DNA from: Symbiodinium sp. CCMP2592
Lineage: Eukaryota > Sar > Dinophyceae > Suessiales > Symbiodiniaceae
Direction: 5' to 3'
Assembly (NCBI GenBank): GCA_905221615.1
Contig: CAJNDT010003524.1
Location: forward strand, 434,001 to 498,000
Length of the DNA stretch: 64,000 nt
The position numbers were made by a program, and so were the translations under genes. The number at the start of each line of letters is the position of its first letter. Within the stretch, counting starts at the first letter, position 1. Of this stretch, positions 41,412-51,925 are shown one piece after another. The notes under the pieces were generated by a model. That model did not search any database. It was not told the origin of the DNA and saw only the letters and a list, made by a program, of their open reading frames with translations.

Positions 41412-42588
41412 CCACGCAAGTATAATCTTAGTTGCGAAGTTCCGTGCCCTCCAAGTAAGCTCAAACCAACACTGTCTTGGTCAAGTCGGACAAGCCACCT
41501 CGGCACCACCGGCACTGCCGCCCCGGGCCCGCATGGCATTGTTGGCAGGCAACCCTAGAGAAAGACCCTGAGCCATAAGCCCTAACTTGTCACGCCCTAA
41601 ACCCTAAACCTACGACATGAATCCTAGAACCAAAACCCGAACACCCAGGCTTGGAAGCCGCGCGACTTGAGCGTCGCGAAGGGCCTGGTATTTTTCGGGT
41701 GAGGGTGCGCAGATTTTACCTCTCACAACTGAAACAGTAGTAATAGTAGTCCCTCATCGTCCATAGTATGGTTATAATCTCATGTACCTCGCAACCCAAG
41801 TCTAACCATTCAGGCCCCTATGTTACCTAGCTACAGTCTTTTTAGTCTTTTGCACAGGCCAAGGTTACAATGAACTAGTACTCAGACAAGTGTCTTAAAG
41901 CACACGGTTTACCGAAAAACAACTCTAAGTATAGACAGCAGCAATGGCTAACATCAGCTCAGGCAGCTCTTGCTGACTGGAGCCATCGGAAGCGGCACCA
42001 TGCAGTAATTCGTGTATCCGGTGTCATAACTGATCATAGGAGCCCCTTATAGTCACTAATATGAACATTCTACAATGATCCTCCAAACCCTGTTCTAAAG
42101 CCCGCACCATACCCCCTCCATTTCAGGCCCCCTATAGCCTATACTGCCTAGCAACCCATTGAATTGCTTTCCAGGCCGACAGCTCCGTTACACATAGATT
42201 TAGGGTTTAGGGTTAGGGTTTCGGGTTTGAGGCTTGCGGCTTAGGGGTTTTGGGGTTCGGGATTTGGGAGGTTTAGGTTTAGGGCTTGGGGCTTTGGGTT
42301 TAGGTTTGGAGTTTGGGTTTAGGTCAAGGGCTTCGGGTTTGCTGTCTGGTGAGGATTTGTGGTTGAAGTGAAGCGGGTTAGGTTTTGGGGGCTCCAGCGC
42401 CGATTTAGCTGACCATGATCCTCCAGGTAAGGTGAAGTAGGGCTTAGGGGTTTAGGGTTTAGGGGTTTAGGGGTTTAGGGTTTTTTAGGGGTTTAGGGGT
42501 TTAGGGGTTTAGGGGTTTGGGGTCCCCAAAGCCACACACCAGGGTCAACAGCGGCTTGCACCATGGAGCTCGACGGCCGCTACTCGGA

Positions 42589-42686
42589 GGATCATGGGAC
42601 TTAGTAAGTAAGGTTATAAGTAACCTAATTGGGGTTGTAAGTATAGTTACCCTAATTATAACCCTAGTTACTAAGTCCCATGATCC
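42589..42686. mobile_element. Family A palindromic MITE-like element
   Basis: Full-length copy with TACTCGGA and TTTAAGTA flanks. Confidence 0.8.
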
Positions 42687-42787
42687 TTTAAGTAGACGGC
42701 AAGCCGGCAGAGACCCCCAAGCCCAGTGTGACTCTGGACAAGCCCAGCGCATGCCTTGCACCCGTGCATGCACGAATTGTATTATTA

Positions 42788-42894
42788 CATTATTATAGTA
42801 TTATAGTATTATAGTATTATAGTATTATAGTATTATAGTATTATAGTATTATAGTATTATCGTATTATAGTATTATAGTAATATAGCATTATAG
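42788..42894. repeat. (TATTATAG)n microsatellite
   Basis: About 13 tandem copies of an 8-bp unit with a few substitutions near the end. Confidence 0.9.
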
Positions 42895-43019
42895 TCATCC
42901 GAACCTAGACTCCCAAACTCAGTCCACCCAAAGCCAACAGCAAAGCTGGCCACCATCCCCGGGGTTTACTGGTCCTGAAGGCTCTACGGCGGCGGGTCCA
43001 GTGTTGGTCAAGTGTTGGC

Positions 43020-43150
43020 GAGGTGGACGATGACCACGATGATGCTGCTGCTAAGGCTACTGATGATGATGATGATGATGACGGTGAAGACGGTGACGAC
43101 GATGCAGACAATGACAAGGATGACTATGACTACGACAAGGACCAGCACTA
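43020..43150 (+). repeat. GAT/GAC-rich trinucleotide tract
   Basis: Imperfect (GAT/GAC/ATG) repeats. In one plus frame they encode an Asp-rich acidic stretch before a stop near 43150. It may be an acidic exon end or a microsatellite only. Confidence 0.5.
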
Positions 43151-43749
43151 GGACTAGGACGATGACAAACACTGGCGTGCGCATCCTCGGCCTATCGTTT
43201 CGTATTTTTCATGACCCTGCTAGCAGTAGTTGTTCGTTTGCAGGTACATGGCAGTAGAACTGCAAAACTAGAACAAGTCAAACCGTAGACCCACAGACCG
43301 CCCGCATCGTCAACCCATTTTATCCCTCCCTGGTCTCTGTCCGCCGTCGCTTTTCAGTCTTCCCCTCAGGCTCGACGATGACTTTGATCATCCCTTCCTA
43401 GGATGGCTTTGGTTGCAGTCCTGTTGCCTTTCTTCTGTAGCAACCGCCTCATGGTCCAAGACGAGATCAAGCAACTACAAAACACACTCTTCTCCTTCTT
43501 ACTTTGATGGCTGAATCAGATCTATAGGCATGTCAGGGCTTCTGTCACATGAACCAGACCTCGCTAGCAGCTGGCACGTGAGGTTCTGAGACTTATGAGA
43601 AGAATCGTACAGCGACCCGACCGAGGGCTTGGTTTTGGGGTTCAGGTTCTAGGTCTTAGAGTTCGGACGTAGCGCGTCTGGTTTGCAGGTTCGGGTTTTG
43701 GGGTATCTCAGTCGTGCCGTTTACCGTCGAAGTGAAATCCTTACTTGGA

Positions 43750-43851
43750 GGATCATGGGACTTAGTAAGTAAGGTTATAAATACTTTAATTGGGGTTATA
43801 AGGATAATTAGTTACCTTAATTAGAAGCCTAGTTACTAAGTCCCATGATCC
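43750..43851. mobile_element. Family A palindromic MITE-like element
   Basis: Full-length copy with TTACTTGGA and TTTAAGTAA flanks and a small AATTAG duplication inside. Confidence 0.8.
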
Positions 43852-43994
43852 TTTAAGTAACCCCGAACCCCAAACCTTCGGGTGCCAGGGCCCCTCAACC
43901 CATGACAGTCCGAAACCCGTGGCCTCAAACCTTTCGGGCTTAACAGAAGGGGGTCCCTGAACGCTTAGCCCCAGACCTTCCGGGGTTAGTGTCG

Positions 43995-44089
43995 GAACCT
44001 GATTAAGAAACCCTGGGTCTTTATTTGTGCTCTTTCTACGGATCCTACTACTCTCCGGTTATACGGCCAGGGTTTCTTATTCAGGTTTC
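43995..44089. mobile_element. Family F palindromic element, copy 2
   Basis: Arms AACCTGATTAAGAAACCCTG and CAGGGTTTCTTATTCAGGTT are almost perfectly complementary. Confidence 0.6.
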
Positions 44090-44966
44090 TACGCTAGTGT
44101 CCGGCCGGGAGGCGGGTGGACATCGGACTTTCTCGATCGCCTCGGTGTAATTCTCCAGGCCATGCATCACGTGCGTCACGACCTGAGATGGAAATCGACT
44201 ACAAGATTGCATACAGGCGTTGTTGACAGGCTTGAGGGTTTTATCAAGGTCTTAGGTTAAAATACGGTGAAACAAGGATTCTATACGCGTTTTTCGGGGC
44301 TGTAGAAGGGTTTGACTAGCAGGCTTAATGTAGAGGTCTGTCTGATTCATGATTTTCTCATGATCCCTACCTCTTAACATTCCAATCTACCCCGACACCC
44401 ACCCTTAACAATGAACCCTAACCGGAACCGGGTTTATGAACTTTCCGAGTAATTTCTCGGTGCTCGGGATGTAGGGTCTAGGAAAAACCCCGAAAACGAG
44501 ATTCAAACAGATCAGCCTGAACCCTCTAAGATTCCCTCCCCAGATTTAGGGCGCTAATTTTAGGGTTTAGGGTTTAGGGCTTAGGATGAAACTTGTGCCC
44601 CAAAATTCTGGATTCCTAATTCTCCCAAGTCCTACACTTACGGAACCTCAACCCCGAAGGCACCACCAGCCTGTGTTTAAGGATTTAGGGTTTACACCGT
44701 ACACCCAAAACGCTAAGCTGCAAACCTCAACAGCATTCGATGGTACAATTATGCCATACGAAACCAAAAGAAGACATAAATAAACTCCACATCATCCTTT
44801 CGCGAAACCCTAAACCGCAACCCTAACTCCTAAACCCGAGCACCCTCGCACCCCGCAGTTCTAAATCCTAGCGGACCCCCCTTGGGTTTAGGGTTTAAGG
44901 TTTCAGGTTTAAGCTTTACGGCTCAGGGTTCAGGGTTGAGGGTTGAGGAATCCTGGACTTTTCCAA

Positions 44967-45050
44967 ATATACCCTTAATATAGCTATTATATACCCCTTA
45001 TATAGCCTATTATAGGGTAGGGGTCCCCATTAAGGGTCCCTCCTTTTCCC
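44967..45050. mobile_element. Family C element, truncated
   Basis: ATATACCCTTAATATAGC through CATTAAGGGTCCCTCC. The left outer arm is missing. Confidence 0.6.
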
Positions 45051-45159
45051 CTTTGATTAAAGAAACATAGACCTGTTTTTCACAATGGCTCCTTCAAGGA
45101 ACATTTAAAAAAGAACAAATATTCCAGTATGGCGCTCCAGAACCCAGCTGTAGTACCCT

Positions 45160-45243
45160 TAAAGTACCCTTATGGTACCCTTATAGCACCCTGTTATAGT
45201 ACCCTTAAAGTACCCTTATCGTACCCTTATAGCACCATTTAGG
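45160..45243. repeat. Tandem 43-bp TAGTACCCTTAAAGTACCCT repeat
   Basis: Two copies of a unit built from GTACCCTTAAA, GTACCCTTATGG and CCTTATAGCACC subrepeats. Confidence 0.65.
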
Positions 45244-46189
45244 TTGCCTTGTAGTACCCTGACAATACTCTTGATCCGATCCGGGCCAGCAGCGCTTTCC
45301 AGTTGACCCTGGGACAGCAGCTCTTGCACGGCGGGCCAATCCTGCGCTTTTCTTTACAGGGCTTTCCTGAAAGGTGTAGGGTTCCTTAAAGGACTCCGTT
45401 AAAGGACTGGGGGTTTTGGGTTTTGGAATGATGGCATTAGCGATTTTAAGGTGTAGGTGAATTTTGAATTTAGGCCTAACTTAGGCCTCACGGTAGCCCT
45501 TTCTGGTTAACCCTTCCTGTAGTATTTCGAGTTTCGGGTCGTGTGAGTTGCCTCAAGGCGTTTCGGTTGCGGTGGCGTTGTTAAAGTTGCGATGGCCTCC
45601 CTTTGTCCGCCTTCCCATGTCGGCGCAGGGTTTATGTAGGGTTTGGGGTTTAGGGTTCAGGGTTTTCAGTTGGGATTTGGGAATGAAGGTTTGATAACAG
45701 AAAGCATGGAACCTAAACTCCCATATTGTAAAGCACATCACAAACACGAAAACTGTATCCCCGAGAAAAGAGGCTAAGGCCTGGTTCGAAAGACGCAGAA
45801 ACTCCACTCCTAGAACAATACATCCCAAAGGATCTCAAGACAAATAATGAGAGGTTCACGAGGGCAGGCGCCTCATGCAAAACCCGAAATGGGGTCCTTC
45901 TTATTGGGACACTCAAACAAGGAACCCAACTCCAATCCAAAACAATCTAAACATCCGCTTGAATCTCTATTGAAACCCTACTCAAACCCAGCAAAGCCCC
46001 CTATAAAACCTTACATGAAGCCAAAACTAGTGGTAGTAATATTCCTTGTTCAGCCCTGTACATTCCTACTATACCGTATCGCAACACCCTATTCTACCTG
46101 TCAAAGTCCTTACATTAAAACTCGTCTAGCAAAACCCACCAAAAAAGTCTCTTCCAACAAAAAACCTACAAAGCCCTCTTCTCCTAAAC

Positions 46190-46620
46190 CCTCAACCCTA
46201 AGCCCTAAACCCTCTTCTCCTAAACCCTCAACCCTAAACCCCTAAGCCCTAAGCCCCTAAACCCTAAACCCTAAACCCCTAAACCCTAAACCCCTAAAGC
46301 CCCTAAACCCCTAAAGCCCCTAAACCCCTAAACCCTAAACCCCAAACCTGGCTGCGGGGACCCTAAACCCTAAACGCCTAAACCCTAAACCCCTAAAGCC
46401 CCTAAACCCGTAAAGCCCCTAAACTTAAACCCCTAAACCCTAAACCCTAAACCTGGCTGCGGGGACCCTAAACCCTAAACCCCTAAAGCCCTAAAGCCCC
46501 TAAACCCCTAAACCCCCTAAACCCCTAAACCCTAAACCCTAAACCTGGCTGCGGGGACCCTAAACCCTAAGCCCCTAAACCCATAAAGCCCCTAAACCCT
46601 AAGCTCTTATAAACCCTTAG
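46190..46620. repeat. Large telomere-like array with higher-order repeat
   Basis: CCCTAAA and CCCCTAAA units span about 430 bp. The non-telomeric insert CCTGGCTGCGGGGACC occurs three times (about 46347, 46452, 46544), giving a 92-105-bp higher-order unit. Confidence 0.8.
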
Positions 46621-46685
46621 GGGGCGGCCTCCGGGTCAGAAGACAGCGAGCCTTGGATTGTCAGCTGCCGCAGGACGACCTCATC

Positions 46686-46700
46686 GGGGGGGGGGGGGGG
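46686..46700. repeat. G homopolymer
   Basis: Run of 15 G. Confidence 0.9.
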
Positions 46701-47170
46701 AATGTACTGTAGGCTTTAGGGTTGTATAAGGGCTCCTTTTAAAGGAAGGCTTAGGATTTTAATAGGGTTCCTTTGGGGTTAAGGGCTTCGGGGTTGAGGT
46801 TTAGGGTTTGGGGTTTAGGGTTTCGGTGATAATGACAGTAGGGCTTTGCATTTCAGGGTTGAGGCGGCGGCCTCTGAAGCTTGAGGAACGGAGTTCACTG
46901 CGTTTTTGTATCTGTGTAGAAGTCGTTTCGGTACCCGATACAAGGTTGTGAGGTTCAGACATGCAATATTTCCCGGATCCTCCGTGCAAAGCCTGTCGGT
47001 TCGCTTGCAAACCGTTGATCCCTGGGAACTGCATAAGCACGCGGAAAACTTGGATAAAACAATCACCCCTCCATCGTCATGCCCATCATCCATATCATCC
47101 GTCTTGCTGGGATAGTGAGGATGATAAAAGATACTTCTTCAAATGGTTAAAAAGCACGACGCTACTTGGA

Positions 47171-47243
47171 GGTTCATGGGTAATGGCCAGCGGGTTATAA
47201 GTAGGGCACCCATTATATCTCAACTGATAACCAACCATGAGCC
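47171..47243. mobile_element. Family A' element, internally deleted
   Basis: GGTTCATGGGTAATGGCC through ACCAACCATGAGCC. It is shorter than other A' copies because the middle is missing. Outer CTTGGAGG and CCTCCAAG ends are intact. Confidence 0.6.
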
Positions 47244-47731
47244 TCCAAGTAGAAGAAATCATGAGAATAGTAATGCAGGGGTCTTCATACTTAGAATAAC
47301 GGTTTGGGGCCTATTATATTATACTTATAATGAGGAAAGAGAGTCGAACAAGCCTGGTGGCACTTTGGCCAATCTCAGAACTTACCTGAAATGGAATCAA
47401 GACTTATTTAGGGCCCTATACTATAGAACCCTATTATAGATCCATTATAGAACCCTTCAAAGGAACCCTTTAAAGGAACCCCCACTCTAATTATTTCGGC
47501 CCCCTATAGCAGTGAGCCCCTTGGAGTCGAGGGTCTTCGTCGGTGCAGATTTCTGCGAGCTGGTTTCCAGATAGCCTCACCGAGAAGGGAGCTTCTTAAA
47601 AATTCGGGGCTCCTTTGAAGGGATCTGTAAGGGTTCCTTTAAGGGTGCTTAAAGGGATCTGTAGGGTTTAGGGTTGAGGGTTTGGGAGTTTCCAGATAGC
47701 CTCACCGAGAACGGCGTGGGGTCTACTTGGA

Positions 47732-47821
47732 GGTTCATGGGTAGTTATAAGTGGGGTTATAAGTAGGGTAACCATGATCATAACCATATTAGGGGCCCAT
47801 TTATAACTACCCATGAACCTC
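47732..47821. mobile_element. Family A' palindromic MITE-like element
   Basis: Arms GGTTCATGGGTAGTTATAAG and TTATAACTACCCATGAACC, flanked by TACTTGGA and TCCAAGTA. Confidence 0.75.
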
Positions 47822-47842
47822 CAAGTACTGGCTTGGACCCCA

Positions 47843-47976
47843 CTTGGAGGGTCGGGGGACTTAGTAAGTAGGTAGCAAGTAGACTTATAAGTACCCTAAA
47901 AGGGACCCTAATTGGGGTTATGGTAGTTATAAGTCCCTAAAATAGCCAGTTACTAAGTCCCCCGACCCTCCAAGCA
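47843..47976. mobile_element. Family A variant with GTCGGGGGACTTAG arms
   Basis: Arms CTTGGAGGGTCGGGGGACTT and AAGTCCCCCGACCCTCCAAG match fully even though they differ from the family consensus. Such compensatory change suggests the palindrome is renewed as a unit. Confidence 0.75.
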
Positions 47977-48769
47977 GACCATAAACCCCTAACACCTGAA
48001 CCTTAAGTTCCAGAGCTAGGCTGTTCCGGCCTTGCGGGTGCTTAAACCCTAAACCCTGGTCATGTTGAAGATACAAAACTCCAGGCTATGGCACAGGGCC
48101 TTAACCATCAGAACAAGGTTTTGGGAAGGAGGGGAATATTTCGGTATAGTTATAGTGAGGAACCATACAATACAGTATTATTGCTTTTTCCAGCTTCTAT
48201 GCTATGGATTTCGAGTCCAGGATTGCACTAGGTTTGGTTATAGCACAAGTATAACAGACACTATAAGCGGATAGTGCGAATTTCTCCGGTCCCTATAATA
48301 AAGGCCTTAATTACTAGAGTAGGGCTTGGGATGGACATGATATTATAGTAGTTTATGAATATGTGGGGATACTATTAGTTTTTCAAATTGTCAGACCTTT
48401 ACAATCACCGGATCCGATTCAATTGATAATTTTCACACCTGTAATATCACTTCAGGTGTTGGGTTTCTCGAAAAACTGACTTCTGTGTATCTGAAGCGGT
48501 TGTTCCTGAACCCTAAACTCCACGGGACGCATCAGCTGTTGGACATGCTTGAGGGTTCAGGGTGGCTGTAAGTAGGGTTAGGGTCGGGGTGCGAAATTGT
48601 AGCTGGCGCATAACCTTACTTGTCCTCTGTAACTCTACAGACTCAGTCCTCTGATCCTTCAAATAGACTGTAGCGGTCTACCAACTGGACTGACGCGGCC
48701 ACGCAGGTCTATAGTATAGTCAAAATAAGGACTATACGGGACCAAACTGATGCTGCTAATTCCGACCCT

Positions 48770-48934
48770 CGCAACGCAGTGCATCCCATATTGCCGAAGT
48801 TCTGAACACGAAGTGCGGCAAGTGCAGCTGCGGCACCCCAGCAGAATCACGTGCCCGCCGGGTGCAACAAGGCGTACGGCAGAGGACACGGCTGCGGGAT
48901 GACCGGCTGCCTCTCCGTTTTGAGATGACCACAA
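48770..48934 (-). CDS. Exon-like segment with a Rossmann-type strand
   Basis: A GC-rich open segment reads AVRLVAPGGHVILLGC, which fits a nucleotide- or SAM-binding Rossmann strand after a helix, as in methyltransferases or medium-chain dehydrogenases. A Cys-rich linker and QYGMHCVARVG follow. The frame then enters low-complexity sequence near a possible GTTTGG donor. The family cannot be decided from one exon. Confidence 0.35.
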
Positions 48935-48939
48935 CGATA

Positions 48940-49118
48940 GTAACTAGGGTTCCTTAAAGGGCTCCTGTAAAGGGAGCTATAGGGGTTCTATTATAAGAAG
49001 GGTTTTAGGGTCTACTTAAAGGATCATGGGACTTAGTAACTAGGGTTATGAGTAGGGTAAGTAGACTTATAACCCCAATTGAGGCACTTATAACCTGACT
49101 TACTAAGTCCCATGATCC
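48940..49118. mobile_element. Compound family A element
   Basis: A full copy (49021-49118) is preceded by TTCCTTAAAGGGCTCC and GAGCTATAGGGGTTC modules as in the 3.3 kb compound. Confidence 0.7.
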
Positions 49119-49232
49119 TCCAAGTACTGATAGTCGAGTTTAAGGCTTCGGAAGAAAGAAGCAGTCGGCAGAGCAAGAGCGGCAGTGTAAACGGCAGCTG
49201 GTGGTCGCAGCGGCTGTTTCCTGTCTCGAAGT

Positions 49233-49338
49233 ACTTGGAGGTTCATGGTTAGTTATAAGTGGGGTTGTAAGTAGGGTAGCCATAATTATAACCCATATTA
49301 GGGGACTTAGAACCCCAATTATAACTACCCTCGAAGTA
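49233..49338. mobile_element. Family A' palindromic MITE-like element
   Basis: ACTTGGAGGTTCATGGTTAG through ATAACTACCCTCGAAGT. The right arm has lost the ATGAACC part. Confidence 0.65.
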
Positions 49339-49859
49339 CCCAACAGGCCTCGAAGGCCAAGGAGGGAAGCTCGCCCCCAGGGTCCTTGTCTCTGTCTGTT
49401 GTGTTCAGAAACAGCGTGGGGCTGAACCCTAAGCCCAAAGGCCCTAAACCCAGTTCAGGTTAGACCGGAAGCGGCTGCAGCAGAGCATTGAAGGAGAAAG
49501 ATGCCGTCGATCTTGTTCATTGTTTGTGATTGGTCATGCTTCTATACTACGCCCTTATACGACTCAATATAGCAACAGAAACAGTAACCCTTCTAGAACC
49601 CCTTTGACGAATCCCTTGGGGTTCTTGACTCTGCTGTAAGAATCATGCCGAATTCTATGGAACAGCCCATTGATACCTTTGCAGAATCCTTTAAAGGGAC
49701 CCTTTCAAGCACCCGAAACCCTCGAACCCCAGAAACCAACTCTAAAACAGAAACCCTGGAAGGAACCTTTTCAAGGAAGAAACCCTGAAAGGAAGCCTTC
49801 TAGAGAACCCGAAACCAACCCTGTCAAAGAAATCGTTGATGATTCTAGGGAGTAATATT

Positions 49860-49960
49860 GGGAGTTTCCGAAAATTAGGGGTCCCTTACTTTGGGGCCCT
49901 AGTAAGGATCCCACTATTTGGGGTACTATATTAGGGTCAACTATTTTTGGAAACTACCCA
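49860..49960. mobile_element. Family B palindromic MITE-like element
   Basis: Arms GGGAGTTTCCGAAAATTAGG and TTTTTGGAAACTACCCAT. The middle is diverged from the 8.7 kb copy. Confidence 0.7.
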
Positions 49961-50559
49961 TATGGTACTACTCTTACAGAGTCCCTTAAAGGAATTCCTT
50001 TAAGGTCTCCCGTTAAGGGCCTCCTTTAAGGGGTTCCTTTAAGGAGGGAAGGAGGGCTCCTTGAAGGGGTTCCTGTAAGGGAATGATATGGTAACCCTAA
50101 ACCCGGGAATGATATGGTAGTACTCTTACAGAACCCTTCCAAAGAGCCCTCAAAAGTCCCTTTATCATCTTTAAGGGGTCCTTTAAGGGAGTGGAACCTT
50201 TCAAGGAAGCCTTTTGTGAGAGCTCCGTTCGGTCCTGACTGGATAGGGACGCCGCCAAGGGGACGGGGCCATCTGAGGCATCCAGAACCTGGTTTAGGGT
50301 TCAGGGCTTAGGGTTTAGGGCTGAGGGTTTAGGGTTTGGGGGTTTAGAGTGTAGGGTGTGAGGATTTGGGGTTCACTGCATGTAGGGCGTAGGTTTAAGG
50401 TTAAAGGTTTAACGGTTTAGGGCTTTAAGCTTGAGGCTTTAGGGTTTGGGGTTTTCGGTTCAAAGTTTGGGGGCTGCAGAATTCTTGCTGACGCTTTCTA
50501 TCCGGGCTCGAAGGCTTTAGGGTTACAAAACAGTTAGGGGAATCTCGTAATTTGTTCTC

Positions 50560-50808
50560 ATCATCAATACAATACCTGATTATGATTTTCTTCTTGCCAA
50601 GACGAAAAGGTGAAGCCGATGCTCTGCAACAGCACCAAACGACAATCTGTCGAACGGTCACTGGCAGCGTGAACACTGCACTCCGGGCCCATGTTGATGG
50701 CCTCGGCTGTCTTCTTGCGATGTGCAGCAAATACTGTCCGGAGTGACTGCAGCCACTTGCCAGGCTCGTGCCGCTTCTTTTGCGATGACACCATCATATG
50801 AAGCCCTA
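50560..50808 (-). CDS. Exon-like segment following a TTTAG|GG junction
   Basis: Immediately after a telomere-like array that ends TTTAG|GG, the minus strand is open for about 80 codons. It reads VSSQKKRHEPGKWLQSLRTV and AAHRKKTAEAINMG before a more hydrophobic end. The basic, helical start and GC-rich third positions look coding. No domain was recognised. Confidence 0.35.
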
Positions 50809-51475
50809 AACCCTAAACCCCTAAATCCTAAACCCCTAAACCCTAAACCCCTAAACCCTAAACCCCCAAACCCCTAAACCCTAAATGGCATCATAGCTCC
50901 ACGACTATGACCTTGAGGCTTTGAGAGCTTCAAATGGTTTGAGAGAAGCCAGCACTGCGATGAGTTCAAGGGTCATGGTAGGGGCCAGAATGACCAAGGA
51001 CCTTGTTGTGTTCCCTTCTATATTTATGAATGAGCCGTCCGCAGCTTTGGGTGTACAGAAGTATGCTTCCTTTCCGAGAGTTCGATGATTCAACATAGAT
51101 GTTGTGCAGGGTTGTTTGTTGTTGAGGTGTTTCGGGCATATGAGGCCCTCCAGAAGCACTCGACCCTAAACCCTAAAGCCCAACCCGGGCACCAAGCTGC
51201 CAAGCCTTTCTAAATCCTGAGACCAAACACGACACTCCCAGATGCTAAAACACGAGGTTTGAGGGTTTGTGGTTTAGGGTTTGGGGTTCCCAAACCCCTC
51301 TACCGCAAACCGCGAAGCCACGCAAACCCCTAAAGCCCTAAATCTCCTATAATCTGTTATGCTGCACATTTGGCAACCCTTCACAGTATCACCCAAAGCG
51401 TTTTGAAAACCCGTCTGAAATGCTTTTCCAGCACATAAACACCCACAAACTTAAACCCCCAAAACCCCGCCAAAC

Positions 51476-51602
51476 CCCAGTGGCACCATGTCCGCGCCCA
51501 GCGCCGCGGCACGACGCCGCCGCGAGGACGTGGCTCCCACGACGGCCACCCAGGCGCCTTTGGCGCGGAGCACCTCCGCGGGAATCGCTTGGGTGGGCTC
51601 TT
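51476..51602 (-). CDS. Exon-like segment next to the copia insertion
   Basis: A minus-strand exon of 127 nt lies between a CCCCAAACAG acceptor and a GG|GTTTGG donor. It reads AIPAEVLRAKGAWVAVVGAT, then a run of Arg, then AAALGADMVPLG. Third positions are almost all G or C. The beta-strand, basic-helix, ALGAD pattern resembles a Rossmann-type fold, as in dehydrogenases. With the 48.8 and 50.7 kb segments it may belong to one minus-strand gene into whose intron the copia element inserted. Confidence 0.4.
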
Positions 51603-51657
51603 CTGTTTGGGGTTGGGGGTTTAGGGTTTAGGGTTGAGGATTTAAGGAATTTAGGGT

Positions 51658-51662
51658 TTAGG
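51658..51662. other. 5-bp target-site duplication, left copy (TTAGG)
   Basis: The five bases TTAGG lie directly before the 5' LTR and recur directly after the 3' LTR. Five-bp duplications are normal for copia integrases. The target is itself a TTTAGGG-type repeat, so some agreement could be coincidental, but both copies abut the TG/CA ends exactly. Confidence 0.85.
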
Positions 51663-51925
51663 TGATGAAAGCCTTGAGTCTGCCAGCTTCTTGAAATTAT
51701 GTGCATTAACCAGACCTTGATGGTCCAAGCTTCGCGAAGTGCTAGAAGACTGTAGCCAGTGTCAAGCACGGCAGGTCCTAGTACATGAAGCATTGCCATG
51801 ATCGGCAGAAGCCAGCAATGTTCGTGCGCTTCGTGTAAAACAGTTCGCATTATCAATTCGTTTACTTCCGCCATGTCGTATCCACATGCTGTATCTGGTG
51901 CGTCAGAGAGTGCCTTGCTTCAGCA
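51663..51925 (+). repeat. 5' LTR
   Basis: This 263-bp LTR is identical to 60531-60793. It begins TGATG and ends CAGCA. It contains two ATG codons in the polyprotein frame, at 51798 and 51873, so translation appears to begin inside the LTR. I cannot place the U3/R/U5 borders or a promoter by eye. Confidence 0.96.

Larger units (their letters stand above)
37346..42588. other. Non-coding, repeat-rich stretch
   Basis: TTTAGGG-like tracts in both orientations, one family A element (37.97 kb), (CT)n, palindromic (TA)n, several GGGGCCTTAATAATTAG-type repeats and a 300-bp repeat region at 41.16-41.46 kb. A patch at 39450-39650 is GC-richer with an open plus frame that begins inside a repeat; it is not supported as a gene. 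Confidence 0.5.
43152..48769. other. Non-coding, repeat-rich stretch
   Basis: Family A, C and F elements, telomere-like sequence including the 46.2-46.6 kb higher-order array, a G15 run, three A/A' elements at 47.17-47.98 kb, and a GC-richer patch at 46870-47110 with frames open on both strands but no recognised domain. Confidence 0.5.
49119..50559. other. Non-coding, repeat-rich stretch
   Basis: A' and B elements, CCTTTAAGG-type modules (49680-50200) and TTTAGGG-like sequence (50290-50460). The plus frame at 49670-49855 consists of repeat modules. Confidence 0.5.
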
